A DNA stretch of 64,000 nucleotides from Devosia sp. SL43. Lineage in GTDB: Bacteria; Pseudomonadota; Alphaproteobacteria; Rhizobiales; Devosiaceae. Every line of letters begins with the position of its first letter. Positions within the stretch are counted from its first letter, which is position 1. The position numbers and the translations under genes were made by a program. The stretch covers positions 4,146,501-4,210,500 of the forward strand of contig NZ_CP063401.1 in the NCBI RefSeq assembly GCF_021729885.1, written 5' to 3'. This document shows, one piece after another, positions 11,143 through 20,131 of the stretch. The notes beneath the pieces are model-generated. The model did no database searches and was not told the origin of the DNA. It saw only the letters and a list, made by a program, of their open reading frames with translations.

Positions 11143-11346
11143 CTACTGGTCCTCGATGGCCTTTATTTCGGCCTCTACGGCCGTAACCTGCACCGTCAGA
11201 TCATCCGCCAGTCGCTCCAGATTATGAGCGACTAAGTGCTGCTGGTCGGCAAGTACGCGCTCGGCCTGTGCCAGTGTCGACGCCTCGGTTGCCGATGCCT
11301 TTAGCTTGTTTCGTTTGCGAGTGAGGTCTTTTGTAGCTGTTGTCAT
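11143..11346 (-). CDS. Small hypothetical coiled-coil protein
   Basis: A 67-residue, soluble, helical protein without Cys or signal peptide. The N terminus is basic (T-R-K-R-N-K-L-K) and the rest is a run of heptad-like Leu/Val/Ala positions, suggesting one long coiled coil. The frame is open to 11463, but the ATG at 11346 has AAGGA seven bases before it and better codon use. It converges on guaB. I do not recognise a family; a small regulatory or structural role is possible but unsupported. Confidence 0.6.
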   Translation of the reverse strand: MTTATKDLTRKRNKLKASATEASTLAQAERVLADQQHLVAHNLERLADDLTVQVTAVEAEIKAIEDQ

Positions 11347-11533
11347 GACGAATTCCTTGTGACGCTGCATGCAATATGCGCCCACGGGGTCCGCGAACCT
11401 AAGATATTCTGGACGTTGGTCTGAGATATAGTCAGCCAATGAACCGAGCACGGGTTGGTCCACCGCACCTGCTTGAACGTATTGCGCTACAACGAGTTAA
11501 ACGCCGAGCCAGACTCTCTCCCGGAGCTTCATC

Positions 11534-11959
11534 ATGCCCCTCACCGCCAAGCTCCTCATCATCGCCATCGCCGCCCAGGTCTTCCTCACCATCGCCATTC
11601 TCGTCCTGATGGGCCGCGAGCGCGTCCCCCGCGTCATGTCCGGCGAAATTCCTGTCAAGGATATTGCGGTCGACCGCGACGCCTATCCGCTCCGCGCCCG
11701 GCTTCTCTCGAACAACTTCGACAACCAGTTCCAGCTGCCGGTCCTGTTCTACGTCGCCGGCCTCTTGACCCTCTTCGCCACCACCCCGGGCTGGATCGAT
11801 GTCATCCTGGCCTGGCTTTTCGTGGCGAGCCGCTACGTCCATGCCGCTATCCACGTCACCACCAACCGCGTCCATATGCGCTTCGCCGCTTACACCACCG
11901 GCCTTGCACTCCTGTCCATCTTCTGGCTATGGCTCGTCCTCCGCCTTGTCCTGACCTGA
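11534..11959 (+). CDS. MAPEG family membrane protein
   Basis: Integral membrane protein of 141 aa with four predicted helices. The cytoplasmic loop carries R-L-L-S-N-N-F-D-N-Q-F-Q-L-P-V-L-F-Y, the hallmark (N-x2-N-x3-E/Q-x-P) of the MAPEG superfamily of eicosanoid and glutathione metabolising proteins, followed by the second conserved R-Y-V-H-A-A-I-H segment. Bacterial members are mostly uncharacterised. The start has CGGAG nine bases upstream. It appears to be a single gene with its own promoter. Confidence 0.85.
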   Translation: MPLTAKLLIIAIAAQVFLTIAILVLMGRERVPRVMSGEIPVKDIAVDRDAYPLRARLLSNNFDNQFQLPVLFYVAGLLTLFATTPGWIDVILAWLFVASRYVHAAIHVTTNRVHMRFAAYTTGLALLSIFWLWLVLRLVLT

Positions 11960-12112
11960 GCTGGCCCGAGACCGTTTGAGTATTCGCTCTGGTGAGGTAG
12001 ATGGAGTGGATTTTTGAGAACCGGAGCGGAGCGTACTAAGGTAAGTGAGCACCGGAAGCGCAGGAAATGCGCTCCAGCTATCCGCCAGAGTAGAATAATC
12101 AAAGGTCTCGTT

Positions 12113-13402
12113 ATGCGCCTCCCCGGACGCCTTTCCGCCGCCATCGAAGTCCTGACCGATGTGGAGACCCGCAAGCGCCCGGTCTCCGAGGCGCTCAAGG
12201 CCTGGGGCCTGAACAATCGCTTCGCCGGGGCAGGGGATCGCGCCGCCATCGGCAACCTCGTCTACGACGCCCTGCGCCGCCGTGCCTCCCACGCTGCTCT
12301 GATGGGCAGCGACAGCCCGCGCGCCCTCGTCCTCGCCGTCGCGGTTCGCGACTGGCACGAAGACCCCGTCGCCCTCAGCAACAGCTTTGCCGCAGACAGC
12401 CACGCGCCGGAGCCGTTGACCGACGACGAACGCGACCGTGCCGTCGGCCAGCTTCCCGACACCACTGCTGGCCACATCCTTGCCGACATCCCCGAATGGC
12501 TTGCCCCGTCCATCGAGCGCACCTTCGGTGACAACTGGATCGCCGAAGGTCAGGACATGGCCGGTCGCCCCTCGCTCGACCTGCGCACCAACACGCTCAA
12601 GTCCCAGCGCGACCGCGTTCTTAAATCACTCGCCCGATTCGGCCCGGCCGAAACCGCCATTGCGCCATCCGGCGTTACCATGCCCGCTGGCCCGCGCGAC
12701 GCTCGCACGCCAAACGTCACCACCGACGAGGGCTACCTCAAGGGCTGGTTCGAAGTGCAAGACCAGGGCAGCCAGATCGTTGCGGCCCTTGCCGGCGCCC
12801 AGCCCGGCGAACAGGTGCTAGACCTCTGTGCCGGAGCCGGCGGCAAGACCCTTGCGCTCGCTGCCGCCATGGCCAACAAGGGCCAGATCTTCGCCTATGA
12901 CAGCGACCGCAACCGCCTCGCGCCGATCTACGACCGCCTCAAGCGCAACGGCGCCCGCAACGTCCAGGTCCGCGCGCCGCAGCCCGGCGCCCTCGACGAC
13001 CTGGTCGGCAAGATCGACCGCGTCGTTATCGACGCGCCCTGCACCGGCACCGGCACTTGGCGCCGCCGTCCCGATACCAAGTGGAAGCTCACGCCGGAGC
13101 TGTTGAATCAACGTGTCGGCGAACAGGCCGAAATCCTTGCCAGCGCTGTGCAATTCCTCAAACCCGGCGGCACGCTGGTCTACATCACCTGTTCCATTCT
13201 TCCCGAGGAAAACGACGACCAGGTCGCTGCCTTCCGCGCTGCAAACCCCGGCTTCGCGTCCATCGACCCCGCCACCCTCTGGCAGTCGGCCTTCGGCGCC
13301 GAATTGCCCCTCAGCTTGGCCACGGCACAGTCCGGCATCGTGCTCACCCCGCGCCTCACCGGCACCGACGGCTTCTATTTCAACGCCCTGCGCCGCGAAT
13401 GA
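12113..13402 (+). CDS. RsmB-family rRNA (cytosine-C5)-methyltransferase
   Basis: SAM-dependent RNA m5C methyltransferase, probably for C967-equivalent of 16S rRNA. Of 429 aa, the first ~140 form an NusB-like helical domain and the rest the Rossmann fold: motif I D-L-C-A-G-A-G-G-K-T at 237-246, motif IV D-A-P-C-T-G-T-G-T with Cys310, and motif VI T-C-S-I-L with catalytic Cys360. The frame is open to 12014, but ATG 12113 has AAAGG seven bases upstream and matches the family N terminus. It overlaps the next gene by four bases (ATGA). Confidence 0.9.
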   Translation: MRLPGRLSAAIEVLTDVETRKRPVSEALKAWGLNNRFAGAGDRAAIGNLVYDALRRRASHAALMGSDSPRALVLAVAVRDWHEDPVALSNSFAADSHAPEPLTDDERDRAVGQLPDTTAGHILADIPEWLAPSIERTFGDNWIAEGQDMAGRPSLDLRTNTLKSQRDRVLKSLARFGPAETAIAPSGVTMPAGPRDARTPNVTTDEGYLKGWFEVQDQGSQIVAALAGAQPGEQVLDLCAGAGGKTLALAAAMANKGQIFAYDSDRNRLAPIYDRLKRNGARNVQVRAPQPGALDDLVGKIDRVVIDAPCTGTGTWRRRPDTKWKLTPELLNQRVGEQAEILASAVQFLKPGGTLVYITCSILPEENDDQVAAFRAANPGFASIDPATLWQSAFGAELPLSLATAQSGIVLTPRLTGTDGFYFNALRRE

Positions 13403-13815
13403 CCCACGAGAATCTCGCCCCCGACAATCAGCCTTCGGGCATTACCCTTCCGATGTTCATCGGAGCCGCTGTCGTCATCATCGCCGCCGCCATGGCTGCC
13501 GTCTGGTTCGCCTTCCCCGCGCCGGACACGTTGCACAAGCTGGCCTCGCCCTCCGGAGCCAAAGTCATCGAATTGGGTGAACTGTGCGGTGAAACGCAAT
13601 GCAGCCGTGCCGCCATTCTTGACGTCACCCAGCCCGACGGCACCCACATCCGCACCGGCTGCCCCATCGACCAGACAGCTGCGACGCCGCTCTTTGCCGA
13701 AGCCTCCGCAGTGTGGTCAGCGGCGGAAGACCGCGTCGAAATCGCCTACGTCGCTGACACCGGCCTTACCGGACGTGTTGTCATCGAAACGGCCGCCTGC
13801 ACTCAAACGGAATAG
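13399..13815 (+). CDS. Hypothetical membrane-anchored protein
   Basis: 138 aa with one hydrophobic segment (about 18-40) and a periplasmic domain of about 95 residues holding four Cys (two in C-G-E-T-Q-C, one in T-G-C-P, one near the C terminus), which could form two disulfides. Its ATG overlaps the stop of the RsmB-like gene (ATGA), so translation is coupled. I do not recognise the family. Confidence 0.72.
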   Translation: MTHENLAPDNQPSGITLPMFIGAAVVIIAAAMAAVWFAFPAPDTLHKLASPSGAKVIELGELCGETQCSRAAILDVTQPDGTHIRTGCPIDQTAATPLFAEASAVWSAAEDRVEIAYVADTGLTGRVVIETAACTQTE

Positions 13816-13878
13816 GGGTGAACCAGCGTACGCATTGCGGCGTTTAAGAGCAACAATCACCAACGTGCGTGACCTGCC

Positions 13879-14364
13879 ATGACCACCGCTTCCCTCGCTG
13901 ACTACAAGACTCCACGCCCGTGGCTGATCCTCGGCATCTTCCTCTTGGTCGTCATTGGCGTCGGCGGCCTTATCGGCACTCAGTCGATTCCCGGCGCCTG
14001 GTACGAGGGCCTCGCCAAGCCGCCCTTCAATCCACCCAACTGGATATTTGGCCCAGTTTGGACCGCGCTCTACGTGATGATCGCGGTCGCCGGTTGGCGC
14101 ATCTGGATGATCGATCCCAATAGCGGCGCCATGAAAATCTGGTTCGCCCAGATGGCGCTCAATTGGGCCTGGTCGCCCATCTGGTTCATCGGCCAACTGC
14201 TGTGGCCGGCCTTCGCCGTGATTGTCGCGATCCTGGTGCTGATCGTCGCCTTTATCCTCGCCGCCAGAAAGCGCGATACAATCGCCACATGGCTCTTCGT
14301 CCCCTATCTGGCGTGGGTAAGTTTCGCGACCCTGCTCAACCTGTCCATCGCGATCCTGAACTAG
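13879..14364 (+). CDS. tspO: TspO/MBR family sensory membrane protein
   Basis: Five-helix inner-membrane protein (161 aa) of the tryptophan-rich sensory protein/peripheral benzodiazepine receptor family, which binds tetrapyrroles. Diagnostic blocks: W-Y-E-G-L-A-K-P-P-F-N-P-P-N-W-I-F-G-P-V-W near residues 40-60, N-W-A-W-S-P-I-W-F near 100, and the cholesterol-motif-like P-Y-L-A-W-V-S-F-A-T near 145. Its stop overlaps the convergent acyltransferase stop by four bases. Role probably in tetrapyrrole or stress signalling. Confidence 0.92.
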   Translation: MTTASLADYKTPRPWLILGIFLLVVIGVGGLIGTQSIPGAWYEGLAKPPFNPPNWIFGPVWTALYVMIAVAGWRIWMIDPNSGAMKIWFAQMALNWAWSPIWFIGQLLWPAFAVIVAILVLIVAFILAARKRDTIATWLFVPYLAWVSFATLLNLSIAILN

Positions 14365-15572
14365 ACTGCCGCGGGCGCCGGCTTCCGGCGCCCGATCCGG
14401 CTCTCCAGCCCGCGCGCCCAGCGTACCATGGGTCGCTCCAGCACATAGAAGCTGATTGTCGCCACGGCGACGCTGATAGCAATCGCGCCAGCGCTCGACC
14501 ACAGCCAGATCGTCCAGCCCCCCTCGTCATTGGTTTTGAAGCTCGGCGGCAACAGTCGCGCCATCAGCCCAATGACCAGGAAGTGCCAGATATAGATGCC
14601 GAACGAAATCTCGGCGATGAACCGGCTGACCCGGTTATCCAAGAGCTGACCCGCCAGCACGGACGAGGGCAGGGCCACCAGCGCCACCCCGATCGCCAGC
14701 GGCATCCACGGATAGCCATAAGGTACGCCGAGAAAGCCAAAGCCCTCATTCAGCCCACCGATATGCACCACCATCACCCAACCGGCCGCGACCACGGCCA
14801 GCAGGCCAATCGCGTCAAACGCCCAATGCCGCAACGTTGCGAGCTTCACCTGCACGCCTGCTGCCAGTGCGCCCAGGGCGAATATCGCGAAGAACCCGAT
14901 CGGATTGAACCGCGGCATCCACGCCTTGGCGCCACCGACCAGCCCGTGGTTCCACCCACGCTCGACCTCATCGATCGGCGCCCATTGCACCACCATCCAG
15001 TGCAGCGCCAGCACCAGTCCGATCACCCCGACCCACGCAAGCCGTGCGCCCCATCCCTTTGCGCCAAACGCAAACAGCGCCGCGAGGCAGAACGGCAGCA
15101 GCACATACGAGGTGACCTCGAAGCCGATCGACCAGAGCGGGCCATTGTTGTCGACCGGAAACAGCGTCAGCCAATGCCAGTCGCTGACGAGGAAGAAACC
15201 GGCCACAAACCGAATAATCTGCTCGCCATCGAGGTCCGATCCGCTCACCGTAATGCTCAGCACGAGGCTCACCACCAAGGCCAGCCAGAAGCCCGGCAGG
15301 ATGCGCGCTGCTCGCCGCAAGGCGTAAATGCCCAGCGGTGGCATTGGCTCACCCCGATCCAGCGCCAGCCAGAACGGCCGCGCCAGCAGGTACCCGCTCA
15401 ACACGAAGAAGACCGATACGCCGAAACTGCCCATCACCAGGAAGTTCATCACTGGCTTGACGGCCTCCGGAATGAACCGCCCGTCCATACGGAAGGCCAG
15501 ATGGTGCAACAGCACCATCATGCAGGCAGCGGCGCGCAGAAAGTCGGCGCCGAGCAGTCGCTGTTGAGTCAT
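14361..15572 (-). CDS. Acyltransferase-3 (OafA/YrhL-like) membrane protein
   Basis: Integral membrane acyltransferase (403 aa, about 10-11 helices) that typically O-acylates surface polysaccharides or lipids. The N terminus L-L-G-A-D-F-L-R-A-A-A-C with H-H at about 22-23 in L-L-H-H-L-A contains the conserved R and catalytic-type His, and F-F-V-L-S-G-Y-L-L-A follows. The ATG at 15572 with AGGA seven bases upstream is preferred to an earlier one at 15587. It is the downstream copy of a tandem pair. Acceptor unknown. Confidence 0.87.
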   Translation of the reverse strand: MTQQRLLGADFLRAAACMMVLLHHLAFRMDGRFIPEAVKPVMNFLVMGSFGVSVFFVLSGYLLARPFWLALDRGEPMPPLGIYALRRAARILPGFWLALVVSLVLSITVSGSDLDGEQIIRFVAGFFLVSDWHWLTLFPVDNNGPLWSIGFEVTSYVLLPFCLAALFAFGAKGWGARLAWVGVIGLVLALHWMVVQWAPIDEVERGWNHGLVGGAKAWMPRFNPIGFFAIFALGALAAGVQVKLATLRHWAFDAIGLLAVVAAGWVMVVHIGGLNEGFGFLGVPYGYPWMPLAIGVALVALPSSVLAGQLLDNRVSRFIAEISFGIYIWHFLVIGLMARLLPPSFKTNDEGGWTIWLWSSAGAIAISVAVATISFYVLERPMVRWARGLESRIGRRKPAPAAV

Positions 15573-15629
15573 CGGAAGTCCTGGCACCGTTTGCTTTCTG
15601 CAAACGCCTGCCGCTTCCCTTGGTTGCGG

Positions 15630-16859
15630 TCAAGCCGTTGCGGGCATTGTCGTCGCTTCCACGCGTCGTTTCTCGAACTGTCGCGCCCAGCCGATCACAG
15701 GTGCCTCCATCCAGCGATAGGACAGTGCGGCAATGGCCATGGTGATCGCCGTGATCACGCCGCTGGCGATCAGGAACTTGGTTGGATCGGTCATGGTGGC
15801 ATGATCCATCTCGGGAACCCAATACTTCCGCACTAGGTCGAGCACCAGAAAGTGCCACACATAGACCCCGAACGAGATCTGCGCCAAATACGCCACGACG
15901 CGGTTGTCCAGCAAACGCCCCAGGATCACGCTCGAAGGCGTCGTCGCCAGAACCAGGCCCACCAGCAGGTGGAACAGCGGAAATTGGTACGGCACGCGCA
16001 GCCAGCCATAGAACTCGCCGCCCCCTTCCATACCGTGCCGCCGGATAATGGTGCCGGTCCACACCAGCGCGGCCAACGCCAGGATGTCGAATATCACGTT
16101 GCGGAACCGTGCCAGCAAGACCTGCGCGCCTGCAGCCAATGCGCCGGTCGCGAACATCACGAAAAACCCGAACGGGTTGAACCACGGCATCCACGTCTTG
16201 GCGCCGCCCTGCAACCCGTAGTTCCAGCCCTTCCGCAACGGATCGACAGTCACGGAACTGTAGAACAGCCAGTGCGCGCCCAGTGCCGCCGCGATTACCA
16301 CCAGCCACAGCAGCCGCGCCGGCCACCCCGTCACCCGCCCGCGCCCGATTGCGAACAGGGCCCAGAACCCGAGTGGCAGCATCAGATACGAGCTCACCTC
16401 AAACCCGATCGACCACAGCGGCCCGTTGATCTCCACCGGGAACAGTGTTGTCCAATGCCAGTCGCTGACCAGCAGCAGCCCGCTGGCATAGCGCAGCCAC
16501 AGCCAGCCATCGGCCACAGCGCCGAACACCGCGATGCTGAGCACGAACGTCACTGTCAGCGCCAGCCAGAAGCCCGGCACGATGCGCGCCGCCCGCCTAA
16601 TGGCATAGGTCCGCAGCGAGGGCAGGGGCTCACCTCCGTCAAGCGCCTGCCAGAATGGCCGCGCCAGCAGGAAGCCGCTCAACACAAAGAACATGCCCAC
16701 GCCGAAGCCGCCGATGCTGTTGAACACCCGGATGAGCGCATTTGCGCCCAGCTCCGACTGATAATCGACGCGCTGCGCCAGATGGTGAAACAGCACTATG
16801 ATACAGGCGCTCGCCCGAACGAAGTCAGCACCGAGCAGGCGGTTATCCTGTTGGCTCAT
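15630..16859 (-). CDS. Acyltransferase-3 (OafA/YrhL-like) membrane protein, tandem paralogue
   Basis: 409 aa, same architecture as the downstream copy: L-L-G-A-D-F-V-R-A-S-A-C then F-H-H-L-A, F-F-V-L-S-G-F-L-L-A-R-P-F-W, and W-S-I-G-F-E-V-S-S-Y. The two proteins align throughout, indicating local duplication. The frame is open to 16934, but the ATG at 16859 has GGGGGA six bases upstream and aligns with the paralogue start. Likely co-transcribed with the copy 57 bp downstream. Target polysaccharide unknown. Confidence 0.87.
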   Translation of the reverse strand: MSQQDNRLLGADFVRASACIIVLFHHLAQRVDYQSELGANALIRVFNSIGGFGVGMFFVLSGFLLARPFWQALDGGEPLPSLRTYAIRRAARIVPGFWLALTVTFVLSIAVFGAVADGWLWLRYASGLLLVSDWHWTTLFPVEINGPLWSIGFEVSSYLMLPLGFWALFAIGRGRVTGWPARLLWLVVIAAALGAHWLFYSSVTVDPLRKGWNYGLQGGAKTWMPWFNPFGFFVMFATGALAAGAQVLLARFRNVIFDILALAALVWTGTIIRRHGMEGGGEFYGWLRVPYQFPLFHLLVGLVLATTPSSVILGRLLDNRVVAYLAQISFGVYVWHFLVLDLVRKYWVPEMDHATMTDPTKFLIASGVITAITMAIAALSYRWMEAPVIGWARQFEKRRVEATTMPATA

Positions 16860-17010
16860 ACTGGTCCCCCGCGCCGCAGCTCTCCCCACCACTGGCGCTG
16901 CGCTACTGCTGCCATTGCTGAGGGTTCGTCGCAAGTCACGAAATCACTGCCGTCTCCTGACGTCATGGCGGAAAAGTCAGCCAGCAACCCAGTCTTGCAA
17001 CCGTGACCGC

Positions 17011-17025
17011 TTGCGGAATCCGCAA
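17011..17025. promoter_or_regulatory. Perfect palindrome upstream of guaA
   Basis: TTGCGGA-A-TCCGCAA, two perfect 7-bp arms around one base, ends 20 bases before the guaA ATG. It may be an operator overlapping the guaA promoter or a 5' UTR hairpin. No regulator is known to me for this sequence. Confidence 0.35.
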
Positions 17026-17045
17026 AGCGGTTATATGGCCTCGCC

Positions 17046-18617
17046 ATGCAAAGCCCAGACACTGCCGACCGCCCGCAATCGATCCTCATCGTCGACTTCG
17101 GATCGCAAGTCACACAGCTTATCGCGCGCCGTATTCGCGAGACGGGCGTCTATTGCGAAGTCCACCCCTTCAACAAATCAGCTGAGGCCTTTGCGGCCAT
17201 GCAGCCTAAGGGTGTCATATTCTCTGGCGGCCCCGCTTCGGTCACCGATGAAGGCAGCCCGCGCGCCCCACAGGAAATCATCGATTCCGGCCTGCCGATC
17301 CTGGCCATCTGCTACGGCCAGCAGACCTTCTGCCTGCAACTCGGCGGCAAGGTCGAGGGCGGCCACCATCGCGAATTCGGCCGCGCCGATGTCGAAGTCC
17401 TCGAGTCCTCGGCACTTTATGAGGGCATTTGGGCGGTCGGTGGCAAGTACCCGGTCTGGATGAGTCACGGCGACCGCGTCACCGAACTCCCCGAGGGCTT
17501 CAAGGTCATGGCGACCTCGCCCAATGCGCCCTTCGCCATTGCCGGCGACGAAAGCCGCAAGCGCTACACCACCATGTTCCACCCCGAAGTGGTCCACACG
17601 CCCGACGGCGGCAAGCTGCTGGCCAATTTCGTGCACAACATCGTCGGCCTCGCGTCCGACTGGAACATGGCGGCCTATCGCGCCAAGATGATCGAGAAGA
17701 TCCGCGCCCAGGTCGGCACGGGTCGCGTCATCTGCGCCCTCTCAGGCGGCGTCGACTCCTCCGTTGCTGCTGTACTGATCCACGAGGCCATCGGCGACCA
17801 ACTCACCTGCGTCTATGTCGACCACGGCCTGATGCGTCTCAACGAGAGCGAACAGGTCGTTACCATGTTCCGCGACCAGTACAATATCCCGCTGGTCCAC
17901 GTTGACGCATCCAAGGTCTTCCTGCGCGAGCTCGACGGCCAGTCCGACCCCGAAACCAAGCGCAAGATCATCGGCCGCCTCTTCATCGAAACCTTCGAGG
18001 AAGAGGCCAAGAAGCTTGGCGGCGCGCAGTTCCTCGCCCAGGGCACGCTCTATCCGGACGTGATCGAATCCGTCTCGTTTACCGGTGGCCCCTCGGTGAC
18101 CATCAAGTCCCACCACAATGTCGGCGGCTTGCCAGAGCGCATGAACATGCAGCTCGTCGAGCCCCTGCGCGAACTGTTCAAGGACGAAGTCCGCGTCCTC
18201 GGCCGCGAGTTGGGATTGCCGGACAGCTTCATCGGCCGCCACCCATTCCCCGGACCCGGCCTCGCCATCCGCTGCCCGGGTGGCATCACGCCCGAAAAGC
18301 TCGACATCCTGCGCCAGGCGGACGCCATCTATCTCGACGAAATCCGCAAGTCTGGCCAATACGACAAGATCTGGCAGGCCTTCGCCGTGCTGCTGCCGGT
18401 CCAGACCGTTGGCGTCATGGGCGATGGCCGCACCTACGAATTCGTCTGCGCCCTCCGTGCCGTGACCTCGGTCGATGGCATGACGGCCGACTTCTACCAG
18501 TTCGACATGAACTTTCTCGGCAAGACGGCGACCCGCATCATCAACGAAGTCCGCGGCATCAACCGCGTGGTCTACGATGTGACTAGCAAGCCGCCCGGCA
18601 CGATTGAGTGGGAGTAG
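17046..18617 (+). CDS. guaA: GMP synthase (glutamine-hydrolysing)
   Basis: Cytoplasmic enzyme converting XMP to GMP with ATP and glutamine ammonia. The class I glutaminase domain has the nucleophile Cys89 in L-A-I-C-Y-G-Q-Q and the His/Glu pair in F-H-P-E-V. The ATP pyrophosphatase domain carries the P-loop A-L-S-G-G-V-D-S-S near 236, and the C-terminal dimerisation domain ends in P-P-G-T-I-E-W-E. 523 aa is the usual length. ATG at 17046 is the only sensible start. Confidence 0.97.
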   Translation: MQSPDTADRPQSILIVDFGSQVTQLIARRIRETGVYCEVHPFNKSAEAFAAMQPKGVIFSGGPASVTDEGSPRAPQEIIDSGLPILAICYGQQTFCLQLGGKVEGGHHREFGRADVEVLESSALYEGIWAVGGKYPVWMSHGDRVTELPEGFKVMATSPNAPFAIAGDESRKRYTTMFHPEVVHTPDGGKLLANFVHNIVGLASDWNMAAYRAKMIEKIRAQVGTGRVICALSGGVDSSVAAVLIHEAIGDQLTCVYVDHGLMRLNESEQVVTMFRDQYNIPLVHVDASKVFLRELDGQSDPETKRKIIGRLFIETFEEEAKKLGGAQFLAQGTLYPDVIESVSFTGGPSVTIKSHHNVGGLPERMNMQLVEPLRELFKDEVRVLGRELGLPDSFIGRHPFPGPGLAIRCPGGITPEKLDILRQADAIYLDEIRKSGQYDKIWQAFAVLLPVQTVGVMGDGRTYEFVCALRAVTSVDGMTADFYQFDMNFLGKTATRIINEVRGINRVVYDVTSKPPGTIEWE

Positions 18618-18845
18618 GGATTAACGCGGTCTGGAGGGCCCCATCGCAGTTTCTCTTAGAGAAAACATTTCTGCCCTTCACGCCCTGAATGCAAACCCCT
18701 GAAAGCTGCCATTCCACCGTTCGAACTGGACGTGGCTCGGCGAACCCATGTTGCTGTAATGATCAAGATGGTCGCCGCCTCAGAACGGACATCGCCGGCG
18801 CGCTCCTCCCACATCCGCGTGAAGAACTGGAGCGCGCCGCCATTT

Positions 18846-19997
18846 CTAGGCCGTTGCCCCTAATGCCACACCCTCAGTCCTCCGTACCTGCGAGAACAAG
18901 GCGAAGGCTAGAAGCGCGAGGATGCAGGCCGCTACACCGATCGCTGGGTAGCCGAAAGACTTGACCAACGTGCCGCCCAGGATCGGGCCGATGGCCGACC
19001 CGACCATCAGCATGGCAGGCGTTGCCGCTAGCGCCCGTCCGGTGCTTTCGAGCCGAGACAGCAGGCCGAAGGCGAAGGTGTGCGTGAAGATCATCACCGC
19101 CGCGAAGAACAGGGCACCTGCGGCATAGGGCAACAGGCTCACGCTCAGCGTTATGAGAAGCGCGAGCCCCGCTTGAGCGATTGGTCCGACCAGGACCACC
19201 TGGTCGGCCTTAAGCCTTCTTTCGAGCACCGCCGCCATTGGCGCCGGCAGCAGGTTGACGAAGCCCAGCGCAATGAGCACGCCCATTACGGCCGGCAGCC
19301 CGAAGCCGCGATCAGTGCCGACCTGCTGGAGAAAGCTGAACACCATCGCCTGGGTGAGGGCCATGGTGCTGATTCCCAAAATAAGGGCCCAAACGGAGCG
19401 ACCGAACCTCCGGGGCGCCACGGCCGCATCGGTCGGCGCGCTGGTTGCCGGACGTGGAAAGGCGAGTGCGGCAACGATCGCGGCGATCGCCATGACACCG
19501 GCAAAGATCTGAAACAGTGCAGCGCCGCCCGCGGCGGCAATGCCATTGGGCGCCGCACCCAGGAAGATGATGGCAAAGACACCAAGCGCTGTACCGACAA
19601 TGGCAAACAGGCGATGCGGATTGACGCTCCGCCCGATCGTACCATGCGTGAAGGACAGCGCAGTCCCAGCAGAGAGGCCCGCTGCGGCATGGGCGATTGC
19701 GAGCGGCCCAAAGGTACTTTGGGTCGAAGCAAAGGCGAAGGCGATCGCCGCGCCGGCAAAGCCGATGGTCGTTGCCAGGCGACCATTGATCCGGTGGAAG
19801 CGCGGCGCGAAGAACAGGCTGGCGATCACCGCTCCCAATAGGAACAGTGTCGCCAAACCACCCGCCTGCTGCGGATCAAAGTGATAGACGGTGATGAGCG
19901 TGCCAACCCAAACTGGCAGGGCAATCAAGTCCACCATGCCGGCGCAGTGCGCGACCATCAGCGCTACGCGCCCGGGCCATTTTTCCGTTGTCGTCAT
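18846..19997 (-). CDS. MFS transporter of the catabolic cluster
   Basis: Inner-membrane protein of 383 aa with about 12 helices and a central cytoplasmic loop near 190-200. It has the weak motif A equivalent (F-H-R-I-N-G-R after TM2) of the YfcJ/arabinose-efflux-like branch and lacks the drug-exporter motif C. It is the last gene of the minus-strand arm and has its own strong ribosome site (AGGAGGAGG). Context suggests it imports the growth substrate or exports an intermediate. Direction cannot be told from sequence. Confidence 0.82.
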   Translation of the reverse strand: MTTTEKWPGRVALMVAHCAGMVDLIALPVWVGTLITVYHFDPQQAGGLATLFLLGAVIASLFFAPRFHRINGRLATTIGFAGAAIAFAFASTQSTFGPLAIAHAAAGLSAGTALSFTHGTIGRSVNPHRLFAIVGTALGVFAIIFLGAAPNGIAAAGGAALFQIFAGVMAIAAIVAALAFPRPATSAPTDAAVAPRRFGRSVWALILGISTMALTQAMVFSFLQQVGTDRGFGLPAVMGVLIALGFVNLLPAPMAAVLERRLKADQVVLVGPIAQAGLALLITLSVSLLPYAAGALFFAAVMIFTHTFAFGLLSRLESTGRALAATPAMLMVGSAIGPILGGTLVKSFGYPAIGVAACILALLAFALFSQVRRTEGVALGATA

Positions 19998-20131
19998 TGT
20001 CAGTCCTCCTCCTGCATTGTTTTCGGCCGCGCCTGGTTCGACGCGGCAACCAGCATCATTTGTTGACGTATGACCGCTGCGTGTTCGTTCCTGCCGCCCT
20101 CCAGCGGCATCGAACCTGGCGTACGCCCAAC

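Noticed and set aside
12818..13153. Minus-strand frame within the RsmB-like gene
   Set aside because: Shadow of the methyltransferase motifs; no ribosome site.
14163..15836. 557-codon plus-strand frame
   Set aside because: Antisense to the acyltransferase gene and rich in Arg, His and Pro, typical of a GC-rich shadow frame.
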